A DNA stretch of 64,000 nt from Massilia rubra (GTDB taxonomy: Bacteria; Pseudomonadota; Gammaproteobacteria; Burkholderiales; Burkholderiaceae_D), in NCBI RefSeq assembly GCF_011682065.1, contig NZ_VUYU01000002.1, forward strand, positions 473,553 through 537,552, given 5' to 3'. The position numbers and the translations under genes are program-made. Within the stretch, counting starts at the first letter, position 1, and every line of letters starts with the position of its first letter. A model generated the notes under the pieces. The model did not search any database. It was not told where the DNA came from and saw only the letters and a program-made list of their open reading frames with translations. Shown here in pieces: positions 15,754 through 25,449 of the stretch.

Positions 15754-18700
15754 TTACGGCGGGTTCCCCTCCGGCGGGAACAGCCGGGCCAGGCGTTTTT
15801 CGATCTCCTTGATGTCGGCGCCGGTCTCGCGCACATTGTCCCAGATGCTGTGGTCGAGCCGCATCTTGTGGTTCATGGAACTAATCAAGGGTAACAGCGC
15901 CTGCTCGTAGCTGTCCGCCAGGCGCAGCACGGCCGCTTGCAGGCTGGCCTGTTCCGGCACGGTGACATGCACCGCCGGCGCCATGTGCTGGCCCAGCGCG
16001 GCGATCTGCTTGCCGATCTCGGACAGGGTATTGGCCACGCGGGTGGCGCCATCGGCGTCGGCCCCGCCCTGCTTGCGCAGGCGCACGAAATCGGCGACCA
16101 GGGCGGCCCAGCGCGCTTGCTCGGCCTCGCTCGGCTGCCCCAGCAGGTGCGCCAGCTTGAGCAGGTTTTCCTCGGCCCCGGTGGTCAAGGTCTGCGCTTC
16201 GCCGCGATAATGGTCGCGCAGCAAGGCGTCAAGCTCGGCATCGTTCATCAGCGCCGACACCTTGGGCGTGAGTTTGCTCATGTTGCGGTAGCTACCCTGC
16301 AACTTGAACGGCGGCTCGGTGCGGTAGGCATCGTCCTGCGCGGCCGAGGCAATGTACGCCATGTTCACGCCCAGCAGCGCGTCGCGCACCTTGAACAGGC
16401 GCTGCAGCACCTTGACGATCTCGGCCACCTCGGCGCTGGTGTACGGGTGCGCCAGTTCGCCGCTTCCCAGCGCTTCGCCCTGCGCCATGCGGATCAGGCG
16501 CACCACATCCTGCGGATCGCGCATCGCCAGCACTTGCAGTTCCGGATGCGAGACCAGCGCGTTTTCGATGTACGACATGGCGAACACGTCTTCACGCCCG
16601 CTGAGCACGTCGCCGAGATTGTAGATGTCGGCCCGGTTGGCCAGCATGTCGGGAATTTTGAACACGTCGCCCGATTCGGTGTACGGATTGCCGGCCATGA
16701 CGATGGCAAAGCGCTTGCCGCGCAGGTCGTAGCTGCGGCTGCCACCTTGCCACACGCCCTCGACGCGGCGGGTGCCGTCGGCCAGGCCGATGAACTTTTG
16801 CAAAAACTCCGGGTTGGTGTGCTGGATGTCGTCCAGGTACAGCATCACGTTATTGCCCATTGCCAGGCCCAGGTTCAGCTTTTCGAGCTCGGCTTTGGCC
16901 GCGCTGTTCGCGGCCTGGGACAGGTCGAGCGAGGTGATGGCGTGGCCCAGCACCGGGCAATTGATGCGCACGAAAATCATGCCGAGGCGGTCGGCCAGGT
17001 ATTCCATCAGGGTCGTCTTGCCGTATCCCGGCGGCGAAATGAGCAGCAGCATGCCCATCGAATCGGTACGGCGGGCGTCGCCGGCCGCGCCGATCTGCTT
17101 GGCCAGGTTGTCGCCCACCAGCGGCAGGTAGACGTCGTCGATCAGGCGGTTGCGCACGAAACTCGACAGCGGCTTGGCCTGGAACTGCTCCAGCCGCAGG
17201 CGCCGTTTTTCTTCCTGCACCAGGCTCTGGCGCAATTGCTGCAACTGCTCGCAGGCCGGCACGATCACGTCGGCGTGCCAGGCCAGGCGCCGCAAGAAGT
17301 CGTTCAGCTGGAGCGTCATGGCTTGCTCCTTGACCCGCGCATGTTCGCCCAGCAAGCCGTCGACCCGCGCGGCAAGGTCGGCCTGCTGGAGTTGGCGCGG
17401 CATGCCGCACAAGAGACCGGCCGCCGCTTCCGGCAATAATGCCAGGTCATGTTGCTCCTGCTGCATGAAGGCATGCAGCCATTCGGTCGCCAGTTGCCAG
17501 CGGGTATGCCAGCCGAGCGTGGTGTCCAGCCACGGCAGCGCGATGGCGTGCCGCTCCAGGTGTTGCCGCAATCTGTGCGCCAGCTCCGACCCGGCGCGGC
17601 TGGCCACCCATTCATGCGGGGCGGCGTGGTGCGTATCGGCGGCCTGGGAGCCGAGTTCGGCCAGCAGGTAGGCGGCGCTCTGGTCGAGCAGGCTGTCGAC
17701 GGTTTCGGTGGCGCTGTCGAGCCAGGGGGCGATGTCGAGCGCGTGCTGCGTCAAAAACGCGCGCAGGTCGTTGCCGAATTGATCCTTCACTTGCTTGCCC
17801 ATGCGCTCGCTACCGAACTGGATGCGCATCAGCTCGGCTTGTCCGGCCTGGCGCCGCGCCGCCTGGGCCGTGGCGTGCAGGTCGGGGGTGTCTTCCAGGT
17901 GTTGCCAGTAGATCAGGGCGACGGCGCGCGCCAGGGGGCTGTAACGCAGCAGCCTGGCGTCTTCCAGCATCGGCAGCAACTTGCGCAAGATCAGGCCGGC
18001 GTCGTGATCGTGGATGCCTTTCTGGTATCCCTCGTGGAAGCGCGGCGCGGCGAAGCGGCGCACGGCGTCGTCCAGCGCCGGGTCGGCCGCATCGCGCGCG
18101 GCCTGCACCAGTGCGCCCCATGTCATGCCGGGTGCGCCCTGCTGCGCAGCCAGCACGACCTGCCAGGCCAGGTATTCGGCGCGGTACACCTGCGTGCTTT
18201 CGGAGATGGTCTCGAAACCCCAGTACGCTTGCAGGGCATCGAGACGGGCGTCGGCCAGCGGCGCGAAGTAATCGGTGCCGGCCAGGTGGTAGGCCGGCCG
18301 CCCTTCATGCGTGACCAGGGCCAGATCGAGCGCTTGCTGGTTGACGGTGAAGGCGTGCTTGCCCAGGCGGATGGTGTTGCCGGTGACCAGTTCGTTGCGG
18401 TCGCGCAGGGAACGCTGGCCCTGCTCGCGCAGGGCCTTCAATTGCCCGGCCAGGTCGTCGGCGCCGACCGCGCCGCCCAGTTTGCGCAGGTCGGCGATGC
18501 TGCTGCGCAGCTTGCCCAGCAAGGCGTCGGACGCGAAGTAAGCTTCCAGCTGGGCCGCGTCGTTCAGTTGCGCCAGGCGCTTCGGCACACCGGCCAGGAT
18601 GCGCCGCGCCGCTTCGACGATGGCTTGCACGCGCCGGCCGCGCTGGTCCAGCAAGGCTTGCTTGCGCCCTTCAAACGCTTCGTACACGGCTTCGCGCTTG

Positions 18701-20985
18701 TGGCCGATTTCGGCAAGGTAATCTTCTTGCTCGGCGAAGCGGGCTTCCAGGTCTTCCAGCTGGGCCAGCAGGCGGGTCAGCAGTTCGTCGCAGCGCTCGG
18801 GCGAGTCGCTCTGCTCGAGCGCGCTTTCGACCGACTGCCCGAACAGCTGGAACTGGGCGGCGAATTCGGCCGCCGATTCACCCTGCGAGAGCTGCTTGCG
18901 GTGCTGGCGCGCCTGGGCGCGCAGCTTGTTGACATCGGCGTAGATGGTCGAGATGGTGTTGAGGATGCGTGTGCGCAAGGTGGCGTCGCCCACCGCCAGC
19001 GTCCCCAGCAGTTCGGTCAGGCCGTCCAGGCGCGCGGCGTTCTGGTCGAGCGTGTCGTTCAGCGGGGCCAGCGCGGCCGTGGTGTGCATCTCCGGCAGCT
19101 GGGCGCGCTGCTTCGCCAGTTCCTCGGTGAAGCGGGCAAAGGCATCCTCGCGCGCCAGGAAGGTGACGGTATTGCCGGCCACGCGCGCTTCTTCGGCCGC
19201 CAGTTCGGCGTCGAGCGCGCCCAGTTGCGCCACGTCCATGTAGCGCTGTTCCTTCAGGCTGGCCAGGCGCCCGCGCGCCAGCCGGATCGCGTCGAGCGCG
19301 TCGATGAAGTCGGCGGGCGACTGCCACAGGCGGCTGGCGGTATCGGTCAGCAACTGGCGCTGCGCCAGCGCGGCCTGGGCCAGGGTGTCGGCGGCGGCGC
19401 GCCGCACGGCGGCGGCCTTGTCGAATTCGTCGAGGGTGGCGCCGGCCACGCTGATCATGGCGTGCACTTCGCTGCCGGCGTCATGCGCCTCCGGCGTGCC
19501 CAGCCAGTGGAACGCATCGGCGATGCGGCGGCACTGGCGCAGCAGCGCTTCGAACACGAAGCGGCCGGGCAACTGGTCGCGCGGGGCGTCGGCCTGCTCG
19601 CGCACGGCGCGCGCCACCGAGAGCAGCTCCGACAGGCCGCGCACCAGCTCGCGGTTGCCGATCTTGCCGAGGTAGCTCTGGCGCGGCGCCTGCAGCGCGG
19701 CATGGTCGTCGCTCACGAAGGCGGTCTGCCACAGTTGCATGGCGTGGTTGCGGGGCGGTTCCTCGCTTTCGGCGGAGAACAGCAGCATGGCGCCGTCGGG
19801 ATAATGGGCGTAGCCGTGCGCAATGAGCGGCTGGGCCAAGGTCTTGCTGATCATATTGTAGGTGAGCAAGACGTAGACGCCCTGCTCCACCCCGTAAAAC
19901 ACGTACAGCACGTCCTCGCCATTGGGCGAGATCACGCGCCGCTTGAATTGCAGGTCTTGCGGCATGTCGGCGAAGATCTTGGCTTCGCCGCTTTGCAGGA
20001 TGTAGCCTTCGGGGAACACGATGCCGTGGTCTTCGGGCAGCTGGACGCAAGACGCGCCGACCGCGTCGACCCGGGTCACCTGCGCCGTGCGGCGGTTGAA
20101 GACCAGGTAGCGGAACACCGATTCGCGGTAGGGCTTGATGCGCAGCAGGATCAGCTCGCCCACGGCGGCGTAGGCGATGTCGCCATCGTTGAGCGACTGG
20201 TTGCGGTCCTCGACCGGCTCGGCGTAGATCCCCAGGCCGGTTTCGGTATTGTTTTCGATCTTGACCGTCAGGTCGCCGCCCACCGTTTCGACGAACAGGG
20301 TGTCGAGGATGTTGATGTGCGGATGCTTGCCCAGCACGTGCTGCTCGCGCGTGGTCTGGGTCCACTCGAAATCGTGGGTCGGCGGCAGTGCAATGTCGCG
20401 CTCGCCGCGGTTGTCGATGTAGGTGGCCTGGCCGCCGGCTTCCAGTTGCCAGCGGAATACGCGCACATCGCTGATACGCTCGCCGATCTTGAAGGCGGCC
20501 AACACCTTGCCCTGATGCACGCGCAACTGCACCAGCTGGGCGTTCTTGTAGTAGCTGTACAGCTCGCGAAATTCGGCCAGGAAGCGCGGCTGGTCGAGGA
20601 AGGTGTTTGCCAGCGCGAGCGGTTCGAGCTCGGCGTCGTCGCCGTCGGCGCGCAGGCGGTACAGGGCGAACACGTCCGCGACCTGGGTTTCCTGGCGCAA
20701 GCCCATGAACACCTTGTAGCCGAACAGCAGCACGTCGCCCACCAATACCAGGTCGCGCGCGACGCAGTTGTTGTCGGTGCGGGCGCGGGTGCGCGCGCGC
20801 AGCAGCATTTCCTGGCGGCCGAATTCGGCCAGGCGCGATTCGTTGAGCTGGGCCGCCTTCGCTTGCAGGGCCTTGCCATGCTCGCCCAGGCGGGCGCGCA
20901 GCAGGTCGAAACTGCTCGATTCGAGCGCATTGTCGGAGGGATTGCCGGAATCGGCCGGCGCCGGTGCTGCGTGTGCGTCGGTCAT
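15754..20985 (-). CDS. Giant DUF3686 / AAA ATPase
   Basis: About 1743 residues, the last gene of a seven-gene operon. The N-terminal third contains a beta-rich DUF3686-type region (YKVFMGLRQETQVADVFALY and similar). Long coiled coils span roughly 450-880. A helical region follows, then an AAA domain with Walker A GYGKTT near residue 1318 and Walker B VMLYLDDIQH near 1380, ending with a MAGNPYTESGD sensor motif. Proteins of this type are often labelled DNA repair ATPase, without solid evidence. The gene starts 4 bases after the zinc-ribbon gene. The flotillin and PspA partners point to membrane remodelling or stress instead. Confidence 0.8.
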   Translation of the reverse strand: MTDAHAAPAPADSGNPSDNALESSSFDLLRARLGEHGKALQAKAAQLNESRLAEFGRQEMLLRARTRARTDNNCVARDLVLVGDVLLFGYKVFMGLRQETQVADVFALYRLRADGDDAELEPLALANTFLDQPRFLAEFRELYSYYKNAQLVQLRVHQGKVLAAFKIGERISDVRVFRWQLEAGGQATYIDNRGERDIALPPTHDFEWTQTTREQHVLGKHPHINILDTLFVETVGGDLTVKIENNTETGLGIYAEPVEDRNQSLNDGDIAYAAVGELILLRIKPYRESVFRYLVFNRRTAQVTRVDAVGASCVQLPEDHGIVFPEGYILQSGEAKIFADMPQDLQFKRRVISPNGEDVLYVFYGVEQGVYVLLTYNMISKTLAQPLIAHGYAHYPDGAMLLFSAESEEPPRNHAMQLWQTAFVSDDHAALQAPRQSYLGKIGNRELVRGLSELLSVARAVREQADAPRDQLPGRFVFEALLRQCRRIADAFHWLGTPEAHDAGSEVHAMISVAGATLDEFDKAAAVRRAAADTLAQAALAQRQLLTDTASRLWQSPADFIDALDAIRLARGRLASLKEQRYMDVAQLGALDAELAAEEARVAGNTVTFLAREDAFARFTEELAKQRAQLPEMHTTAALAPLNDTLDQNAARLDGLTELLGTLAVGDATLRTRILNTISTIYADVNKLRAQARQHRKQLSQGESAAEFAAQFQLFGQSVESALEQSDSPERCDELLTRLLAQLEDLEARFAEQEDYLAEIGHKREAVYEAFEGRKQALLDQRGRRVQAIVEAARRILAGVPKRLAQLNDAAQLEAYFASDALLGKLRSSIADLRKLGGAVGADDLAGQLKALREQGQRSLRDRNELVTGNTIRLGKHAFTVNQQALDLALVTHEGRPAYHLAGTDYFAPLADARLDALQAYWGFETISESTQVYRAEYLAWQVVLAAQQGAPGMTWGALVQAARDAADPALDDAVRRFAAPRFHEGYQKGIHDHDAGLILRKLLPMLEDARLLRYSPLARAVALIYWQHLEDTPDLHATAQAARRQAGQAELMRIQFGSERMGKQVKDQFGNDLRAFLTQHALDIAPWLDSATETVDSLLDQSAAYLLAELGSQAADTHHAAPHEWVASRAGSELAHRLRQHLERHAIALPWLDTTLGWHTRWQLATEWLHAFMQQEQHDLALLPEAAAGLLCGMPRQLQQADLAARVDGLLGEHARVKEQAMTLQLNDFLRRLAWHADVIVPACEQLQQLRQSLVQEEKRRLRLEQFQAKPLSSFVRNRLIDDVYLPLVGDNLAKQIGAAGDARRTDSMGMLLLISPPGYGKTTLMEYLADRLGMIFVRINCPVLGHAITSLDLSQAANSAAKAELEKLNLGLAMGNNVMLYLDDIQHTNPEFLQKFIGLADGTRRVEGVWQGGSRSYDLRGKRFAIVMAGNPYTESGDVFKIPDMLANRADIYNLGDVLSGREDVFAMSYIENALVSHPELQVLAMRDPQDVVRLIRMAQGEALGSGELAHPYTSAEVAEIVKVLQRLFKVRDALLGVNMAYIASAAQDDAYRTEPPFKLQGSYRNMSKLTPKVSALMNDAELDALLRDHYRGEAQTLTTGAEENLLKLAHLLGQPSEAEQARWAALVADFVRLRKQGGADADGATRVANTLSEIGKQIAALGQHMAPAVHVTVPEQASLQAAVLRLADSYEQALLPLISSMNHKMRLDHSIWDNVRETGADIKEIEKRLARLFPPEGNPP

Positions 20986-20989
20986 TGAC

Positions 20990-21523
20990 TTAATCCGCTT
21001 TGGCGTTGAGGAATGCAATCATTTCGGACTGGTTCGGCTGGGCCGCCAGCCAGTTGCGCATTTGCGCCAGTTGTTCGTAGGTGGCGTCGCCGAAGCGCAG
21101 GCGCATGGCTTTCTCGGCGCGCTCGCGCGAGGCGGCGTGCTTGAGGTCGTTCTGCCAGCGCTCGGAGACGATGGCGTCGAGCTGGTCGTGCAAGCCCATG
21201 TCGAGCAGGCGCTCCCACTCGCCCTTGTCGAGCCAGACCGCCTGCGCCATGGCGCTGTAGTCGAGGCGCAGGGGATTGTCGTTGCTCACTTTGATGCGGG
21301 TCATCAGGCGCCCGGTGGTGGCGCATACGCGCACCGGTTCGTTGACCTGGGAAATGTCGCCGGCGTACTCGGGCGCGGCGACCTCGGGCCGGCTCTTGCG
21401 CCAGGTCCGGTAGCGCTCAAGCTCGACCCAGGCGCCGTGGCAGTCGGCGCAACGCTCGGCCGGCAGGCCGCCTTCGATCTTCACGGGCGCAAAATGGTGG
21501 CTGCCGCATGCTGGACAAATCAT
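20990..21523 (-). CDS. TFIIB-type zinc-ribbon protein
   Basis: 177 residues. The N-terminal zinc ribbon is CPACGSHHF then CADCHGAW (two CxxC pairs within the first 30 residues), as in zf-TFIIB proteins. A helical C-terminal domain contains LDKGEWERLLDMGLHDQLDAIVSERWQ. AGGAG stands upstream of the ATG. It lies between the flotillin and the giant ATPase and may be an adaptor for the latter. Confidence 0.75.
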   Translation of the reverse strand: MICPACGSHHFAPVKIEGGLPAERCADCHGAWVELERYRTWRKSRPEVAAPEYAGDISQVNEPVRVCATTGRLMTRIKVSNDNPLRLDYSAMAQAVWLDKGEWERLLDMGLHDQLDAIVSERWQNDLKHAASRERAEKAMRLRFGDATYEQLAQMRNWLAAQPNQSEMIAFLNAKAD

Positions 21524-21579
21524 GATGTCTCCTGAAAATGGTGAGTTGGGGCGGGGTGCGCCCCGCCCTGGTGCTTGGT

Positions 21580-23652
21580 TCAGTTGGCGCGCGGGGCGTC
21601 CAGCGCCGGCTTGAAGGTCGCCAGCAAGCTTTGCAGCGCTTGTTGCTGCTGCGCCGTGCCGTCGCTGCTGATCTTGGCCAGCAGGGCCGAGACGGTCAGG
21701 TTCTGCAATTCGCCCGAGGAGCTGCCCAGCGCGCCGATCAGGCCGCGGATATCGCCCACCATGTCGCGCTCGCCGCTGAGGTGGTCCTTCAGGCCCACTT
21801 GCAGGGTGCGGCTCTTCTCGACGGTGGCGTCGATGCCCTTGCCGATCGAGAGCGCCTTGACGAAGCGGTCGAAATAGTCGCCTTCGCCGCCGACGATGTC
21901 GATGCGTGCGTTCTGCAGCGCCTTGCCCAGCACTTCGGCCTGGTCCTTGGCGATCAGGGTTTGCGCATCGATGCCCTTGTTGATCTGCTGGTTGGTGATT
22001 TCGAGCTGCATGCGGAACTCTTCGTGCGCCCGGGTTTCTTCGCTCATGGCCGACATGGCTTCGAATTTCAGCGCCAGGCCCTTCGATTCGGCTTCGAAAC
22101 GCGCCTGGATGACTTGCGCCTCGGCGTCGCCATGGGTGGCGGTGGCGGCGGCGTCGGCGCTCTTGACGGCCGCTTGGGCCAGGCCCATCTGCTCGACCCC
22201 GGCCGCTTCGGCATGCATGCGCAGGCGCGTCGATTCGGCTTCGGCGGCGCCCTGCTTGAGGATCGCTTCGGACGAGGCGATCATCACCCTGGCGCTGGCC
22301 AGGCCCGGTGCGGCCAGTTCGGCTTCCTTGCCTTCGGCTTCGCGCTTTTGCGACTCGGCGTGGCGCTCGGCCACTTTGAGGGCGGCGTCGGCGGCGGTCA
22401 GGTCTTGCACGGCGCGGTGCTTGGCCGAGCGTTCCGCCGCTTCGGCCGCCTTGACCGTCATGACCAGTTTTTCCTCGGCGGCGGCTTCGGCCGCAATGAC
22501 GACCGACTTCTTATGGCGGTCCGCCTCGGCAATGGCGCGCACATCCTTGATCGCTTCTTCCTGCTCGGCCACGGTGCGTTCGACCACGATGCGCTCACGC
22601 ACCACGTCGGCGATGGCTTTCTTCTGGATTTCGATGGCTTTTTCCTTCTCGATGGTCTGCAGCGCGACTTCTTTTTCGCGGTCGACGACTTCGAGCTGGC
22701 GGGCGCGGGTGACGCGCTCTTCTTCGATCGCCACGGCGCGCTTGCGGTTGTTTTCGGCCACTTCCTTTTCGCGCGTGGTGTTTTCCTGCTGCACCATCAC
22801 CGTTTGCTCGGACTGCAGGCGCGCCAGTTCGGACTTGGTAAATTCTTCCGACTGGATTTTTTGCGTTTCGGCCTGTTCGCGCGCCCGCACCGAGCTCACT
22901 TCACGACCCTGGCGCGATTCGGCGTCGGCCTGCTGGCGTTCGAGTTCGAGGATCGCTTCGCGGGTTTCCACGTTTTTCTTCTTGATGCGCATCTCTTCGT
23001 CGCGCTTAAGCTCGTTCGTGCGGATGTTTTCGATGGCGGTCAGCTCGGTGATCTTCTTGATGCCCTGGGCGTCGAGGATGTTATGGCCGTCGAGCTTGTC
23101 GAGCGGGGTTTGCTCGATGTAGTCGATGGCGGCGTCTTCCAGCACATAACCGGACAAGTCGTCGCCGATCTGGCGGATGATATCGTCGCGAAAACGGTCG
23201 CGCGCCTGGTACAGATCGACGAAGTCCATCGCCTTGCCGACCGTCTTGAGCGCTTCGGCGAACTTGGCGGCGAACAGGTTTTCCAGGGTTTGCTGGTTCG
23301 ATGCGCGCACGCAGCCGACCGCCTGGGCCACTTTCAGCACATCCTGGGTGGTCTTGTTGACGCGCAGGAAGAAGGTGACTTTGATGTCGGCGCGGATATT
23401 ATCCTGGCAAATCAGGCCGTCCTTGCCGTGGCGATTGATTTCAATCGTCTTCAGCGAAATTTCCATCATCTCTTTTTTGTGGATGACCGGATAAACCATG
23501 CCGCCGGTGAAGGTGACTTCGGGCTCGGCGCGCAGCGTATTGATGATCATGACGTGGCCCTGCTCGACCTTGTAGTAAAACTTCGAGAACAGCGCAAAAC
23601 AGCCCAGAACGATGACGGTGATGATACCGATCGAGAGCAACAGAATGTCCAT
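21580..23652 (-). CDS. Flotillin-like SPFH protein (YqiK type)
   Basis: 690 residues. One N-terminal membrane segment (about residues 3-23), an SPFH/band-7 domain (about 25-200), then a very long alanine/glutamate-rich coiled coil with repeated AEAxAE patterns, and a flotillin C-terminal part. Such proteins form oligomeric scaffolds at membrane microdomains. Next to a YqiJ-like gene this matches the yqiJ-yqiK arrangement of enterobacteria, here inserted into a PspA operon. The stop is followed 57 bases later by the zinc-ribbon gene. Confidence 0.88.
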   Translation of the reverse strand: MDILLLSIGIITVIVLGCFALFSKFYYKVEQGHVMIINTLRAEPEVTFTGGMVYPVIHKKEMMEISLKTIEINRHGKDGLICQDNIRADIKVTFFLRVNKTTQDVLKVAQAVGCVRASNQQTLENLFAAKFAEALKTVGKAMDFVDLYQARDRFRDDIIRQIGDDLSGYVLEDAAIDYIEQTPLDKLDGHNILDAQGIKKITELTAIENIRTNELKRDEEMRIKKKNVETREAILELERQQADAESRQGREVSSVRAREQAETQKIQSEEFTKSELARLQSEQTVMVQQENTTREKEVAENNRKRAVAIEEERVTRARQLEVVDREKEVALQTIEKEKAIEIQKKAIADVVRERIVVERTVAEQEEAIKDVRAIAEADRHKKSVVIAAEAAAEEKLVMTVKAAEAAERSAKHRAVQDLTAADAALKVAERHAESQKREAEGKEAELAAPGLASARVMIASSEAILKQGAAEAESTRLRMHAEAAGVEQMGLAQAAVKSADAAATATHGDAEAQVIQARFEAESKGLALKFEAMSAMSEETRAHEEFRMQLEITNQQINKGIDAQTLIAKDQAEVLGKALQNARIDIVGGEGDYFDRFVKALSIGKGIDATVEKSRTLQVGLKDHLSGERDMVGDIRGLIGALGSSSGELQNLTVSALLAKISSDGTAQQQQALQSLLATFKPALDAPRAN

Positions 23653-23681
23653 GATTTCTTTCAGGTTCTAATGATTGGTCG

Positions 23682-24338
23682 TTAAAAAACGGCGGGGGCT
23701 GCTTGTACTTCGTACTGCTGGGTGGCCGGGTCGTAGGCGACGATGATGGCTTTGGCGCCCTTGGCCAGCGCATTCGGCACGGCGGCCCAGACCCGGATAT
23801 TGATGCTCACGCCGTGGGCGTCGACATCGGCGCGCCCGAAACCCCGGTCCACGCTTTGGGTGGTGATGCGGCAGTCCTGGCCCACCAGGCTTTCGTTGGT
23901 GCGCGCGGCGTGCTTGACGAACAGCGCGCGCAAGGGTTGCAGCACGCGCGCGGCGACCGGAATCGACAAGCCGCCGGAAAACAGCAGCACGGCGCAGCCG
24001 GCCAGCATGCGCAAGGTCTCGGTCGGCAGCCAGGTCAGCGCGTATTGATGCAGCAAGGCGGTCGAGAGCCAGGTGCAGAACACCAGCACGCTGGCCGCCA
24101 CCGACAGCGGCACCCCGCCCAGGCCGAGCGCGACCACGTATCCGGCCAGGGTGTGCAGGTCGGGCAAGTCGTGCAGGTCGTGCGCGCCGTGGCCATGGGC
24201 GACGTCGGTGTGCAAGTGGACCGAGTCGCCCACGTCGACCAGGCCGATGATCGACATCACCCAGTACACCAGCAGCACGGCCAGCAGCACCGTGGGGATG
24301 GAGGTCGGAAAACTGCTCAAAAGCTGCCAGAGAGTCAT
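23682..24338 (-). CDS. YqiJ-like inner-membrane protein with OB-fold tail
   Basis: 218 residues. Membrane segments lie at about residues 14-36, 64-85, 88-105 and 110-125. A histidine- and aspartate-rich stretch (HLHTDVAHGHGAHDLHDLPDLH) between the first two may bind metal. The C-terminal 70 residues (GQDCRITTQSVDRGFGRADV and following) look like the OB-fold of YqiJ/NfeD-type proteins, which partner with flotillins. It sits 30 bases upstream of the flotillin gene, supporting a two-protein membrane complex. Confidence 0.78.
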   Translation of the reverse strand: MTLWQLLSSFPTSIPTVLLAVLLVYWVMSIIGLVDVGDSVHLHTDVAHGHGAHDLHDLPDLHTLAGYVVALGLGGVPLSVAASVLVFCTWLSTALLHQYALTWLPTETLRMLAGCAVLLFSGGLSIPVAARVLQPLRALFVKHAARTNESLVGQDCRITTQSVDRGFGRADVDAHGVSINIRVWAAVPNALAKGAKAIIVAYDPATQQYEVQAAPAVF

Positions 24339-24366
24339 GCCAGGCGTTCCTTCTTATCGAGGTTAT

Positions 24367-24717
24367 TCATGGTGATGAGGGTGGGTCGCCGTCAGGCGCT
24401 TGTTGTTGTCTGGCAAAGTTTATCAGAGCCTCGTGCAACGATTCCTTGATTTTCCGCTTGTCGTCCACGGCCAGGCCGAAGCGCTCGGCCAGGATGTCGT
24501 AATCGGCGTCGCTGAGCGAGACGGTCAGGCGCGGTCGCACCGGTTTGCTGGTGCATGGCAAGCCAAGGATGGTGCGGATCTGGTCCGACGGCGACAGCTG
24601 GTTCTTGAACGCGGCGTAACGCACCGCGTCGATCACCTGCTTCTCGACGTCAAAAGCGACCTGGAGCGAGCGCAAGGCGGCGTCCGATCCGGTCCAGCGC
24701 GGGGAACTGCGTACCAT
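24367..24717 (-). CDS. Small soluble protein of the PspA operon, unknown
   Basis: 116 residues, no membrane segment. It contains VAFDVEKQVIDAVRYAAFKNQLSPSDQIRTIL and a second block LTVSLSDADYDILAERFGL, both helical and reminiscent of small DNA-binding or RHH-like folds, but I cannot assign a family. It lies 10 bases after the PspA gene and 29 before the YqiJ-like gene. It could be an operon-specific regulator and a candidate to bind the dyads at the promoter. Confidence 0.6.
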   Translation of the reverse strand: MVRSSPRWTGSDAALRSLQVAFDVEKQVIDAVRYAAFKNQLSPSDQIRTILGLPCTSKPVRPRLTVSLSDADYDILAERFGLAVDDKRKIKESLHEALINFARQQQAPDGDPPSSP

Positions 24718-24726
24718 CGCGCCTCC

Positions 24727-25440
24727 TCAAGCCGGCTTGTCGCCGCCGACGTCGGCGGCGCGCTGGCGCAGGCGCGCCATTACCTCGGCCGTGCGGTTCG
24801 AGGTCGCGCCGATGCCGGCCGCGGCTAGCTTGCGTTCGAGCGCCTTGTCGCCGAATTCGCCGTCGAGCGCGTCGGCCGCCTGCATGCGGTCGGCGGTGTC
24901 CTGGTGGCGCTGCTTGATGCGTTCGAGCGACTCTTTCGCGCTCATCAGCTTCGAGCCGCCGCTGCCCATGCTGTTCGAAATGGTGGCCGTGGCGCGGTAC
25001 ACGCTCTCGGTGGTCTTGGCCATCGCCAGTTCGCGCTCATGGTCGCGCAGGACCGCTTCGGCGCCGCGGATCAAGTCTTTCAGGCGCGCGATGTGGCCGG
25101 CCAGGTCGTCGCGCACGGTTGTTTGCGCGGCCAGGGCGGTTTCGATGTCGGCCACCTTGCCGGCCACTTCCTCGGCCAGCGCGGACTGGTTTTTCTGCAG
25201 CGCTTCCAGGGCCAGCCCTTCGTAGCGCTGCATCTCGCGTTGCAGGCGCTCGATCTCGCGCGTGGCCTGCATTTCCTTGGCCATGACAGCGGTCAGGTCC
25301 TGGCGCGCGGTGGCCACGTGGGCCTTGGCCTCGATGATTTCCTGCTCGTAGATGCGGTTGGCGTTGCTATCGACGATGCTCTGGCCGATCGAATGCACGT
25401 CGCCGCGCAGCATGGTGAGGATTTTTGAAAAGACAGCCAT
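24727..25440 (-). CDS. pspA: PspA/IM30 family protein
   Basis: 237 residues, almost entirely helical coiled coil as in ESCRT-III-like PspA/Vipp1. The amphipathic N-terminal helix starts MAVFSKILTMLRGDV. Long heptads follow (residues about 25-190) and a short variable tail. It is closest in style to the YjfJ branch that travels with DUF2170. PspA proteins polymerise on stressed inner membranes and limit proton leakage. It starts 10 bases after the DUF2170 gene. No pspF or sigma-54 site is seen, so control differs from the enterobacterial psp operon. Confidence 0.88.
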   Translation of the reverse strand: MAVFSKILTMLRGDVHSIGQSIVDSNANRIYEQEIIEAKAHVATARQDLTAVMAKEMQATREIERLQREMQRYEGLALEALQKNQSALAEEVAGKVADIETALAAQTTVRDDLAGHIARLKDLIRGAEAVLRDHERELAMAKTTESVYRATATISNSMGSGGSKLMSAKESLERIKQRHQDTADRMQAADALDGEFGDKALERKLAAAGIGATSNRTAEVMARLRQRAADVGGDKPA

Positions 25441-25449
25441 GATGGACTC

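Noticed and set aside
17449..20988. A roughly 1180-codon plus-strand frame opposite the giant ATPase
   Set aside because: Composition is typical of the complement of a high-GC coiled-coil gene; it lacks domain motifs and start signals.
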